A stretch of 59,599 nucleotides of DNA from Clostridia bacterium (lineage in GTDB: Bacteria; Bacillota; Clostridia; Oscillospirales; RGIG577), in the NCBI GenBank assembly GCA_017405765.1, contig JAFQZS010000051.1, positions 1-59,599 of the forward strand, given 5' to 3'. A program made the position numbers and the translations under genes. Positions 8,103-15,809 of this stretch are shown piece after piece. The notes below the pieces were generated by a model. It saw only the letters and a program-made list of their open reading frames with translations. It had not been told where the DNA came from and made no database searches. Position 1 is the first letter of the stretch. Each line of letters opens with the position of its first letter.

Positions 8103-9317
8103 ATGGCAAAAAGGAAAAAACGCTCACCGGGACAAGTTTTTAAAAACCTTGTTCTCATACTCCTGGTACTTAGCTGTACATATACCTTTTTGGTCTATAC
8201 GGATGTGCCTTTTATATCAAAATGGCGCACTATATACATAGAAACGGCCATGACGACATTTACCCATAAGTGGCTTGCCACCGCATTCATTCCAAAGGTG
8301 ATCATAGAAGAAACAATGGGCTATGCGCTTGAAAACGACCTTGAACAAGAGTCGCTTTCGACCGACTCATACTGGCATATCTCAAAGCCTCACACAGACA
8401 CGGCATTCATTAAGAACGATAAGAAAGACGATCAGAGCTTTTCAAAGAACAATCCCGACTTTAAAAAGGCTTATCCCGAGATAGACATACAAACGCTTGA
8501 CGAATATATGAGCGAACACAAAGATGATTCCTACGTTGACGACTATCTCTGGATAGACGCCGCCGATACGAACGATGCGGACACCGGAATAAGAACGACG
8601 TCGGGCGACAGAGTGCTTGTACTTGACACAAAAAACGGTATAGTGATCGTTATGCGAAAAACTGGAGATTTTGTGGCGCGCATGGCTATTATTAAAGACC
8701 CCTCCCGCGTTTCATTGGCCGTATCGCCCAATTACGGTCGCTCCGGCGCAAATATCGCCGATATCTGTAAGAAATCAGACGCCGTTTTAGGCATAAACGC
8801 TTCCGGATTCGACGATCCCGGCGGAAAAGGCGTCGGAGCATATCCTTATGGGCTGTGCATATCGGGCAAAACAAAATATACTTCTTCTGTCGGAGGCACA
8901 TACAAGATGACCGGCTTTACCGAAAGCGATACTTTGATGATAGGAAGCTATAATGATACTTCGATTTTCAGAGACGCCGTGGAGTTCAAGCCCATACTTG
9001 TGCTCGACGGTCAGCGCGTAGTTGAGGGAAGCGCAGGCTGGGGCGTTCAGCCGCGCAGCGCGATAGGGCAGACTAAGAACGGCGAAGTTCTGCTGCTTAT
9101 AGTAGACGGACGCGCGCCCGGCTATTCGATAGGCGCAACAATGCAGGAGATAGCCGAGTTCATGCTCGAATACAACGCATATCAGGCAATAAATCTTGAC
9201 GGCGGCTCGTCGAGCATAATGTATTATAACGGCAGGATAATAACAAAGCCCTCGGCGGGAGATAAGAAAAACGGACGTCTTTTGCCCGATGCGTTTATTG
9301 TAAGCCCTGCGCTGTAA
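8103..9317 (+). CDS. Membrane-anchored phosphodiester glycosidase family protein (NAGPA domain)
   Basis: 404 aa with an N-terminal membrane anchor (about residues 15-35, LVLILLVLSCTYTFLVY). The C-terminal half (from about 170) matches the phosphodiester glycosidase/NAGPA fold used on exopolysaccharide or sugar-phosphodiester substrates: GINASGFDD, then NLDGGSSSIMYYNG near the end. It is probably surface-exposed. AAGGAG lies about 11 bases before ATG. The gene is monocistronic, closed by a terminator at 9355. The specific substrate cannot be read from the sequence. Confidence 0.85.
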   Translation: MAKRKKRSPGQVFKNLVLILLVLSCTYTFLVYTDVPFISKWRTIYIETAMTTFTHKWLATAFIPKVIIEETMGYALENDLEQESLSTDSYWHISKPHTDTAFIKNDKKDDQSFSKNNPDFKKAYPEIDIQTLDEYMSEHKDDSYVDDYLWIDAADTNDADTGIRTTSGDRVLVLDTKNGIVIVMRKTGDFVARMAIIKDPSRVSLAVSPNYGRSGANIADICKKSDAVLGINASGFDDPGGKGVGAYPYGLCISGKTKYTSSVGGTYKMTGFTESDTLMIGSYNDTSIFRDAVEFKPILVLDGQRVVEGSAGWGVQPRSAIGQTKNGEVLLLIVDGRAPGYSIGATMQEIAEFMLEYNAYQAINLDGGSSSIMYYNGRIITKPSAGDKKNGRLLPDAFIVSPAL

Positions 9318-9354
9318 AATATATGACTTTGCATATATGACCAAAGTTAATAAT

Positions 9355-9395
9355 AAGTCTTCCGAAATACATAAATGGATCGGAAGACTTTTTTA
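9355..9395 (+). terminator. Terminator after the NAGPA-domain gene
   Basis: A perfect 10-bp stem AAGTCTTCCG/CGGAAGACTT (9355-9364 with 9381-9390) is followed by TTTTTT. Confidence 0.85.
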
Positions 9396-9467
9396 TATTG
9401 TCCGCCCCTTTTATTTTTAGATGAACATTCAACCACTATTTCAGCTAATTTCTTAAAACTTCCCGTA

Positions 9468-9503
9468 TGCCGGTAAAGCCTGATATTACAGGCGTTTCCG
9501 GCA
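9468..9503. repeat. Long imperfect inverted repeat near the island's left end
   Basis: TGCCGGTAAAGCCTG pairs with CAGGCGTTTCCGGCA across an ATATTA loop. It lies about 95 bp beyond the int stop, has no T-tract, and is outside the arm-site pair, so it may be part of the element end or of the target site. The exact insertion junction is not resolved. Confidence 0.5.
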
Positions 9504-9561
9504 TTTTGCTTTTCGGAAGAAACTCACAAATATGCTTAAATCCTCTTGCCATTTTGCTTTG

Positions 9562-9587
9562 AAAAGTAGTAAGCGAGTAGTAAATCC
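9562..9587. other. Left-end integrase arm-type binding sites (Tn916 DR2-like pair)
   Basis: Two GTAGTAA direct repeats (9566-9572 and 9577-9583) are spaced 11 bp apart. The second, in GAGTAGTAAATCC, closely matches the GAGTAGTAAATTC-type site bound by the Tn916 Int N-terminal domain, as I recall it. A matching pair with the same 11-bp spacing and orientation is at 23968-23990. Confidence 0.65.
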
Positions 9588-9597
9588 CCGCCGTTTC

Positions 9598-10791
9598 TCA
9601 CGCTGTCAATCGCTTCATTTCCGCCCTCGCGGAGTCAAACGAAGCGTGTGCGTAGTAGTTCAGCGTCATGGTGATGTTCGCGTGTCCCATGATGTACTGC
9701 AGGGCTTTGGGATTGATACCCGCATTGGCTAAATTGGTGCAAAAGGTGTGCCGCAGGACATGGGCTGAAAACATCTTCGGCAAAGGCGCTTCGTGACACT
9801 TATTGTACTTCTTCGCAAGATTGAGAAGCGTCATGGCGTAGTTTGATGCTGTCTTGGGGTAGCCGTCCCGCTTCAGAAACAGGAAATCGGTATAGCCTTC
9901 AATGATGATCGGATTTGCACCTTTGCGATTGTCCCGCACCCGCAGAAACGCCTGATAGACCTTCTCGCTCATGTGGATCTGACGTATGCCGCTTTTGGTC
10001 TTGGGGGTCGAGATGTAGTAGCCCTTTTCCTTGCAGCGCAGAAGCTGATGGTCTACATGGATTTTCCGTTCCTCAAAGTCCACGTCAGCAATCGTCAGTC
10101 CGCACAGCTCGGAAATGCGAAGCCCTGTTCCCAGCAGAATCACGATCTCGTCATAGTATTTGCAGTAGACGCTGTCGCTCTGCACAAACGCTAACAGGCT
10201 TTCCTCCTGCTCCGGGGTAAGAGGTTCCTTCGGCTCCGTGTCGTCCTCCAATACATCGGTGATTGGGAAGTCAAACGGATTTTTACGCACACAGTCGTTT
10301 TGTATCGCTGAATAGAATGCAGCGTTCAGAGATCGCTTGTCGTTGCGGATGGTGCTGAACGCAACGCCCTTTTCCTTCATTCTGAGCGCCCACTCTTTCG
10401 CGTCTGACATTTTTACGCTGTCGATGGGGCAACTTCCGATTGGGTCCTCTTTCAGCATACGCATGAGTCGGCTGCGGCTGCGGGTGGTATTGTATTTCAC
10501 ATTCCCGCGGTGGCGTATCTGCTGTGCGTAAAGCTCGCAGACGGTCATCTTCTTGCCGAGGGTATCTATTCCGTCGTCGATATCCCGCCGTATCTCCTGC
10601 TCCTTTTCCCTTAGAGAAATATCCTCCCGCTTTCCTGCGGGCGTCTTATCCGTAGGTACAAGCTTCCATGCGTAAACGAACTGCGACTTGCCGAAGGCGT
10701 CCACATATTTGTAAGCATATCTTCCGTCTTTTCTCTGGCTCTCTCCTGACCGCAAAACACGATTTTTGCTGTCTCGTCTCTTTTCTGACAT
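9598..10791 (-). CDS. int: Tn916-family tyrosine recombinase (integrase)
   Basis: 397 aa, close to Tn916 Int in length and in recognisable segments. An N-terminal arm-binding domain (about 1-65, SGESQRKDGRYAYKYVD) is followed by a core-binding SAM-like domain (about 85-180) and a catalytic domain. Visible catalytic residues are Arg225 (GTGLRISEL), Lys264 (TPKTKSG), His344-x-x-Arg347 (HVLRH), His370 (MGHAN) and Tyr379/380 (LNYYAH). It should excise and integrate the island about 9.5-24.0 kb. It reads toward the left end with GGAG before ATG. Isoleucine codons are mostly ATC/ATT, unlike the ATA-rich neighbours outside the island, which fits transfer. Confidence 0.96.
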   Translation of the reverse strand: MSEKRRDSKNRVLRSGESQRKDGRYAYKYVDAFGKSQFVYAWKLVPTDKTPAGKREDISLREKEQEIRRDIDDGIDTLGKKMTVCELYAQQIRHRGNVKYNTTRSRSRLMRMLKEDPIGSCPIDSVKMSDAKEWALRMKEKGVAFSTIRNDKRSLNAAFYSAIQNDCVRKNPFDFPITDVLEDDTEPKEPLTPEQEESLLAFVQSDSVYCKYYDEIVILLGTGLRISELCGLTIADVDFEERKIHVDHQLLRCKEKGYYISTPKTKSGIRQIHMSEKVYQAFLRVRDNRKGANPIIIEGYTDFLFLKRDGYPKTASNYAMTLLNLAKKYNKCHEAPLPKMFSAHVLRHTFCTNLANAGINPKALQYIMGHANITMTLNYYAHASFDSARAEMKRLTA

Positions 10792-10821
10792 TTTATAATG
10801 CTCCTTTCCTTAAGACGGAAA

Positions 10822-10864
10822 GAGCCCTGATATGCCGGTTGCCATTATAGCACATACAGGGCTC
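10822..10864 (-). promoter_or_regulatory. int promoter flanked by inverted half-sites
   Basis: The minus-strand TATAAT (10844-10849) upstream of int lies between GAGCCCTG (10822-10829) and its inverted copy CAGGGCTC (10857-10864). The -35 region is weak (TGCAAT-like). The symmetry could be a repressor operator or an RNA hairpin that controls integrase expression; this is inference. Confidence 0.5.
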
Positions 10865-10880
10865 AATTGCACTGTTTTTC

Positions 10881-11090
10881 TTAAATAGCGTCCAGACTGT
10901 CAATCACCTTTTCAAACTGCTTGCGCTTGATTTGAATGCGGTTGCCGTTCATAATGACCCAGCCTGCGGCGGGATTTTCCTCTGCAAGTCTCCGCAGCTT
11001 GTTTTCGCCTATGCGGAAATAGCGGGACGCCTCCTCAATGGTGAGCGTATATTTTTCCCAGATGGGAACATCGGTCTTATTCAAAATCAT
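10881..11090 (-). CDS. xis: Tn916-type excisionase Xis
   Basis: 69 aa, winged-helix MerR/excisionase-like. [20 protein letters not shown] and the C-terminal [14 protein letters not shown] closely match Tn916 Xis as I know it. ATG at 11090 has GGAGG six bases upstream, inside the end of the ParB-like gene (14-nt overlap). A longer upstream frame exists but is just the other frame of that gene. It bends DNA at the element ends to favour excision by Int. Confidence 0.93.
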   Translation of the reverse strand: MILNKTDVPIWEKYTLTIEEASRYFRIGENKLRRLAEENPAAGWVIMNGNRIQIKRKQFEKVIDSLDAI

Positions 11091-11997
11091 CTCCTCCCTC
11101 CAATTTGAGAATATATTGTTTCGGTTTCTGCATGACTTCAATGACCTTCGCCTTGTAGTCCGGCTTTTCCAACAGACCGGGGAAATTGTCAAAGAGAACG
11201 TCGCAGCATTCAATCATATTCTCCGCCACATAGCGCAGACTTACCATCGCTGAATCCTCGTCGGCACGTTTGGGTGCTTTCATATCCTCGTAGCTTTTGT
11301 CGATTGCCGCATAAGCCTGTTTCCATCGCTTCGTATTATCGGCTTTGGGCTTCTTTTCCGGGATTGCCCTGAGCTGTTCCGCTTTTTCCCTGCGCTCCTC
11401 CGGGGATGCACGGGCGACAGCCGCCACATCGGTTTCGCGAGGCTTAAACTTTCCAAGGAGCAGGTCGTTCTTAATGCCAGGAAGCACTTCTTCGGCGGCG
11501 TCAACTCCCTGAGCATACCAATCCGCTCGCATCACATAGCTCTCACTTGTATTAGTTTCCTCCGCTATTTTTGTTCGCGTACCATGAGCCCTGTGGTCTG
11601 GTTCATTTTGAACCAGACCACTTTCGCCCAATAAAGTGTGCTGATTTCCGTTAAAATCAAGTATGCTTTTCTCGGCAGCATATCGCTCGCCTATGAGATA
11701 TTTCTTCTGCTGGGGCGTGAGGTTTCGCCGTCCGAGCTGGTTCTTGCAAATCCATGAGAGCGCTTCGTATTTATTGTTGAACGGTTTTTCATGGATGCGG
11801 AACTCGATGCCCGGATGATCCAGTGCGATGCGGTAGCGGTTATGACCGTCCACAATCGTGTTGTTCCACACGATGATAGGTGTCAGAATAAGCCCTTCCT
11901 CCAGGATGTTTTCTTCGAGCTGCGAAAGCTCGTCCTCGGTCAAAGGCGGGCACTTCGCCTCAAACTCCGGATCAATTACCAAAATGCGCTTCATCAT
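11077..11997 (-). CDS. ParB/Spo0J-like nuclease-domain protein
   Basis: 306 aa from ATG 11997 (GGAGGA four bases upstream; a second ATG follows at 11994). The N-terminal ParB-like domain spans about residues 10-90, with [20 protein letters not shown] and the signature [10 protein letters not shown], then an HTH-like stretch ([19 protein letters not shown], and [18 protein letters not shown] near 150). The C-terminal third is charged and unrecognised. Family members in mobile elements act in partition or transcription control. It overlaps xis, so the two are probably co-transcribed from somewhere in the repeat region 12.0-13.0 kb. Confidence 0.85.
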   Translation of the reverse strand: MMKRILVIDPEFEAKCPPLTEDELSQLEENILEEGLILTPIIVWNNTIVDGHNRYRIALDHPGIEFRIHEKPFNNKYEALSWICKNQLGRRNLTPQQKKYLIGERYAAEKSILDFNGNQHTLLGESGLVQNEPDHRAHGTRTKIAEETNTSESYVMRADWYAQGVDAAEEVLPGIKNDLLLGKFKPRETDVAAVARASPEERREKAEQLRAIPEKKPKADNTKRWKQAYAAIDKSYEDMKAPKRADEDSAMVSLRYVAENMIECCDVLFDNFPGLLEKPDYKAKVIEVMQKPKQYILKLEGGDDFE

Positions 11998-12097
11998 GAT
12001 TCCTCCGTTTCTTTTTGGGTATATCAGTTGTTTTGTGATTTCCAGTTTTGCTGTGATGCTTTCGCGTCGAGATTGTTTTCTTCCGCGTCGAGATTGT

Positions 12098-12960
12098 CCT
12101 TTCACCCTACAACGGACATTTTTACGCCGAATGTCAGGTATCGCCTGAAAAAGAGTTTGCTTTTTGCTGACGGCTGCCAGGGATAAAAACGATTCCGGAA
12201 GGTTACGAATACTGAGTTCATTTCGTGTTCTCCTGTTTTGTTGTGTCGCTTCCGCGGTTAAATTGTCCTCCCACTTTTCAATGGACATTTTTTCGAGCTT
12301 ATTCAACCGTCGACAAAATGGATTTTTGCTTTTTTGATAGTCCATGACGTAATGCTGCTCCGTTTTTTTCCGAATCCTCGGCAACGCTGCCCGCAGAAAA
12401 CTCAAAATGGTGTGCTGTGTCCGGATACCGGGGCTTTCGGATGAGCTGGCGATTACCGGGGCAAAAAATCAATTCCGCCGCAACGAAGACTGAGTTCATT
12501 TCCTGATCTCCTGCTTAGCTGTGACACTCTGCAAAGACTAAATTTTCGTATCCACTTGCGGCGAAATTGTCCTCTCACCCTACAACGGACATTTTTTTGA
12601 GCTTTTTAAACCATCCGCATAAATTTTTTTTGCTTTTTCGATAGGCCATGACGTTATGCCGTTCCGATTTTTCCCGAATCCTCGGCGACGCTGCCTGCGG
12701 AAAATGTAAAACGGTACGCTTTGTCCGGATATACCGGGGCTTTCGGACGAGCTGGCGATTGCTCGGGCAAAAAGCCAATTCCGGAAGATGCAGAAGGCTG
12801 AGTTTATATTGTGTTCCTCCCACTTTTCAATGGACATTTTTCTGCCGAATGTCAGGTATCGTCAGAAATATTTTTTTGATAGTCTATGGCGTTGTGAAGT
12901 TCCGAGATTCTTCTCCCACTTTTCAATGGACATTTCGGAAAGCTTTTTTACCCATTGCCA
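12098..12960 (-). repeat. Five-copy degenerate repeat array upstream of the ParB-like gene
   Basis: A core reading AAATGTCC(A/G)TTG...GTG(A/G)GAGG on the minus strand recurs at 12098-12123, 12267-12293, 12571-12598, 12816-12841 and 12913-12935. Copies 1 and 3 share CACCCTACAACGGACATTTT (plus strand); 2, 4 and 5 share CCCACTTTTCAATGGACATT. Longer homology follows: copies 1 and 4 are followed by GCCGAATGTCAGGTATCG, and the units at about 12300-12500 and 12605-12790 are alignable along most of their length. Small frames begin ATGAACTCAG after SD-like sites, but homologous units use different frames, so I do not call them genes. Confidence 0.8.
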
Positions 12961-13095
12961 AAAATATATTTTGGGGGTGAACTGAATTCGTCGAACAACT
13001 CTTGTCGCCCTCAACGCGCATGTTTCCAGTTGAAAGAAACAAAAAAAGCACCGGAACGGTGCGCAGCCGATTTTGCAGAAATCGTTCAAAGGGGT

Positions 13096-13113
13096 TTGGG
13101 GAGCTTTCCCCAA
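13096..13113. other. oriT-like inverted repeat
   Basis: TTGGGGA (13096-13102) and TCCCCAA (13107-13113) form a perfect 7-bp stem with a four-base loop, within GGGGTTTGGGGAGCTTTCCC. Such repeats often mark origins of transfer ahead of mobilisation genes in Clostridia. No relaxase is present in the window, so this is a candidate for mobilisation in trans or a remnant. Confidence 0.35.
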
Positions 13114-13176
13114 CAAGCGAAAAGTGGCTCCAAGCCGCCTTGCTTGCCAGAACTTAATCTGAGCGGCACATCGACA

Positions 13177-13205
13177 TTGATTTTGCTGGCGAATTATGAT
13201 ATAAT
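13177..13205 (+). promoter_or_regulatory. Promoter of the xre-hsd operon
   Basis: TTGATT (13177-13182), a 17-bp spacer and a perfect TATAAT (13200-13205) lie 43 bp before the xre start. It likely drives xre, hsdM, the RES-like gene, hsdS and hsdR. Confidence 0.8.
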
Positions 13206-13247
13206 TATGCTATATCTTTGACCAGTCGAAGTAAAGGAGACGCGGAC

Positions 13248-13475
13248 ATGAGTTTTTCTGAAGAATTAAAAAGCATCCGGCAGCACTCTTTCCTGTCACA
13301 GGAGGCTTTTGCGCGTGAGCTGAATGTTTCGTTTTCTTCCGTCAACCGGTGGGAAGGCGGCAGAGCGAAACCGAATCTCAACGCCATGAAGAATATAAAA
13401 GCGTTTTGCGAAACACACGATATAGATTTCTCCCGTCTCGAAAGAGAATGGCACGAGATGGGCAAGGAGGACTGA
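13248..13475 (+). CDS. Xre-family HTH regulator
   Basis: 75 aa, a single Cro/C1-type helix-turn-helix covering most of the protein: LKSIRQHSFLSQEAFARELN (helices 1-2), then VSFSSVNRWEGGRAKPNLN (recognition helix). ATG at 13248 has AAAGGAGA eight bases upstream. It is the first gene of the restriction-modification operon, five bases before hsdM, and probably autoregulates it so that methylation precedes restriction, like C proteins. It could alternatively pair as antitoxin with the RES-like gene two genes downstream, though I see no DUF2384-type C-terminal domain. Confidence 0.88.
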   Translation: MSFSEELKSIRQHSFLSQEAFARELNVSFSSVNRWEGGRAKPNLNAMKNIKAFCETHDIDFSRLEREWHEMGKED

Positions 13476-13480
13476 CTGAA

Positions 13481-15043
13481 ATGGCAGATATAAAAAAAGA
13501 ACAGGACGCCCTGTTCAGTACGATATATAAAATGGCCACCGATCTGGTACACGCAGGTCATGTCTCGGAGTGGGATTTCAAATCCTATGTGTTTGTAACG
13601 ATGTTTTACCGCTACATATCCGAGAATCTTACTGCGTACATCAATGCCGGTGAGCGCGCCGCCGGCGATGCGGATTTTGATTATGCCAAGCTGTCTGATA
13701 CGGACGCCGAGGGTGCGCGCGAGGGGCTTATTCAGGAAAAAGGCTTTTTCATCCTTCCCTCTGAGCTTTTCGGAAATGTGCTGAGAAACGCAAGAAATAA
13801 TGAAAATCTCAACGAAACGATAGAAGGTGTATTCCGTCATATTGAAGAATCTGCAAAAGGCAGCGATTCGGAAAGCAGCTTCTCCGGTCTGTTTGATGAT
13901 TTTGATGTCAACAGCAAATCCATCGGCGAGACCGTAGCAAAAAGGAACGAGGTGCTTGTTGACCTTCTCGAAGGCGTAAACCGGATGCCGCTGTACAGCT
14001 CCGAAGGTCTCAATGCCGATCTGTTCGGAGACGCTTATGAATATCTCATGGGCATGTATGCGGCAAACGCAGGCAAAAAGGGCGGTCAGTATTTCACGCC
14101 TGCGGACGTTTCTGAGCTTCTTGCGCGTCTCGGAACAATCGGCAAAACGGACGTGAACAAGGTATATGATCCCGCCTGCGGTTCGGGGTCTCTATTGCTC
14201 AAGGCCGAGCGCGTTCTCGGCAAGGGGCACATCCGTCAGGGCTTTTTCGGACAGGAGATTGACCTTACGACATATAACCTGTGCCGCATCAATATGTTTC
14301 TGCACAATATAGAATTTGACAAGTTCAGCATTGTCCGCGAGGATACGCTTATGGCTCCCCAACACTGGGATGACGAGCCGTTTGACCTTATCGTCTGCAA
14401 TCCGCCGTTCTCCAGACCGTGGAAAGCGTCAAGCAATCCCGTTCTGATCAACGATCCGCGATTCGCGCCTGCCGGTGTTTTGGCTCCCGATTCCAAGGGG
14501 GACTTGGCATTCGTTATGCACTGCCTGTCATGGCTTTCGGCAGACGGCGCGGCTGCAATCGTATGCTTCCCCGGCATCATGTATCGCGGAGGAGCGGAAC
14601 AGAAAATCCGAAAGTATCTGATCGATAACAACTTCGTGGACGCTGTGATCCAACTCCCGGCGAACCTGTTCCTTAACGTGACCATTTCCGTTGATATCAT
14701 GGTTCTGCGGAAGAACAAGAAGGGCAATCGGGTATTGTTTGTGGATGCCTCCGGCGAATGCGTTAAGGTCACGAAGAATAACAGGCTTTCCGATGACAAT
14801 ATTGCCCGTATCGTGAGCGCGGTGGCGAATCATAGCGAGATCAAACATTTCTCTCATCTGGCGAGCTATGACGAAGTCGCGGAGAACGGCTATAACCTTT
14901 CCGTTTCCACCTATGTGGAGGCGGAGGATACTCGCGAGAAAATCGACATCAAAAAACTGAATGCCGAGATTGAGGAGATCGTCGCACGTGAGGCGACCCT
15001 CCGGGAAGAAATAAATCGTATTATTATGGAGATTGAGATATGA
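13481..15043 (+). CDS. hsdM: Type I restriction-modification methyltransferase subunit HsdM
   Basis: 520 aa. N-terminal HsdM_N helical domain (about 1-150, beginning KKEQDALFSTIYKMATDL), then the N6-adenine methyltransferase domain with SAM motif YDPACGSGSLLLKAE (about residue 229) and catalytic motif NPPF (about 307). With HsdS it methylates adenine in the split recognition site. I chose ATG 13481, with GGAGG about 11 bases upstream in the end of xre; a longer frame upstream is only the alternate frame of xre. All catalytic motifs are intact. It overlaps the next gene by ATGA. Confidence 0.97.
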   Translation: MADIKKEQDALFSTIYKMATDLVHAGHVSEWDFKSYVFVTMFYRYISENLTAYINAGERAAGDADFDYAKLSDTDAEGAREGLIQEKGFFILPSELFGNVLRNARNNENLNETIEGVFRHIEESAKGSDSESSFSGLFDDFDVNSKSIGETVAKRNEVLVDLLEGVNRMPLYSSEGLNADLFGDAYEYLMGMYAANAGKKGGQYFTPADVSELLARLGTIGKTDVNKVYDPACGSGSLLLKAERVLGKGHIRQGFFGQEIDLTTYNLCRINMFLHNIEFDKFSIVREDTLMAPQHWDDEPFDLIVCNPPFSRPWKASSNPVLINDPRFAPAGVLAPDSKGDLAFVMHCLSWLSADGAAAIVCFPGIMYRGGAEQKIRKYLIDNNFVDAVIQLPANLFLNVTISVDIMVLRKNKKGNRVLFVDASGECVKVTKNNRLSDDNIARIVSAVANHSEIKHFSHLASYDEVAENGYNLSVSTYVEAEDTREKIDIKKLNAEIEEIVAREATLREEINRIIMEIEI

Positions 15044-15777
15044 GTTGGGGCAGAGTCTTTAAAAGTCAAGATTATGGACGTCCAACATACAAGCACAAAG
15101 ACCTGCCTGTTTATATTACTGATGAGTTTGATTTCTTCCGCTGTGTCGAATTCAATGACGGCTTATATAAAAAAACAGCATCTGAATTGTTTGCTGGGAA
15201 CCTACGCATGTGTAACGGACGATATTCTTTCTTATTTCCCGGTATGAAGATATCATATTGGGCTGATAGTCCTCAGACCGCGAGAGCTGAAATTAAAAAA
15301 CATGGTGCAGGCAACAATATATTGACCTTTTGGGCTTACGATGACGGAACCAGTACATTTCCGACGTTGCCGACACAAGATCCTCTTATCATTGTTGATG
15401 GACGGAAGTGCGGTGTGCAAGATTTGATAGACAAGGCCGACGCACAAGTTCCTTTAACCGAAAGAGAAAAAAGCTTGTTAGAGCAAATACTATCCACAGA
15501 ACCAGACTGTTTGGCTTTTGACTCCCATGCGATAAATGGCGGAGAGAATTTCATCTTTTTTGAAAAGGGCTTCAAAAAGCTGTCTTTGCGGCAGTTAAGG
15601 CTTCGCTTTGGGCGAAAGGACGGAGGAAGTCACAGTCGTATAGTATGTGCGGATTCATGTGATTACACCCCATTCATAGAGGCGTATGGTAAGTTCTTTT
15701 TACCAAAGGCAAGGCTTGGAATGGATAATAATTACCTTGAGTCTGATGAATATAGGATTCGGAAGAAAAATCTGTGA
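15040..15777 (+). CDS. Uncharacterised protein with possible RES-like domain, embedded in the hsd operon
   Basis: 245 aa, no signal or membrane segment. I do not firmly recognise it. Three blocks resemble the RES (Arg-Glu-Ser) fold of NAD-degrading or ADP-ribosylating toxins: NGRYSFLFPG (Arg61), SYWADSPQTARAEI (Glu84), and CLAFDSHAINGGENFIFF (Ser162). Spacing and order fit the family, but the similarity is by eye. It overlaps hsdM by ATGA and ends inside the hsdS leader, so it is co-translated with the RM genes. It could be an abortive-infection effector triggered when the RM complex is compromised, a regulator of restriction, or something else. Possible false positive for RES: N-terminal half has no familiar domain. 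Confidence 0.75.
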   Translation: MSWGRVFKSQDYGRPTYKHKDLPVYITDEFDFFRCVEFNDGLYKKTASELFAGNLRMCNGRYSFLFPGMKISYWADSPQTARAEIKKHGAGNNILTFWAYDDGTSTFPTLPTQDPLIIVDGRKCGVQDLIDKADAQVPLTEREKSLLEQILSTEPDCLAFDSHAINGGENFIFFEKGFKKLSLRQLRLRFGRKDGGSHSRIVCADSCDYTPFIEAYGKFFLPKARLGMDNNYLESDEYRIRKKNL

Positions 15778-15809
15778 TGAGTCATATAAAAGAATGCAGG
15801 AGGCAGTAC

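Noticed and set aside
12299-12840. Small minus-strand frames of 66-85 aa in the repeat array
   Set aside because: Homologous repeat units place them in different frames, and their products share no consistent sequence; only the DNA is conserved.
12098-12960. CRISPR array
   Set aside because: Core spacing is irregular (about 169, 304, 245 and 97 bp), cores are degenerate, the intervening DNA is itself repeated, and no cas genes are present.
13349-13480. N-terminal extension of HsdM
   Set aside because: It is the alternate frame of the xre gene; the HsdM family begins near MADIKK and a ribosome site precedes ATG 13481.
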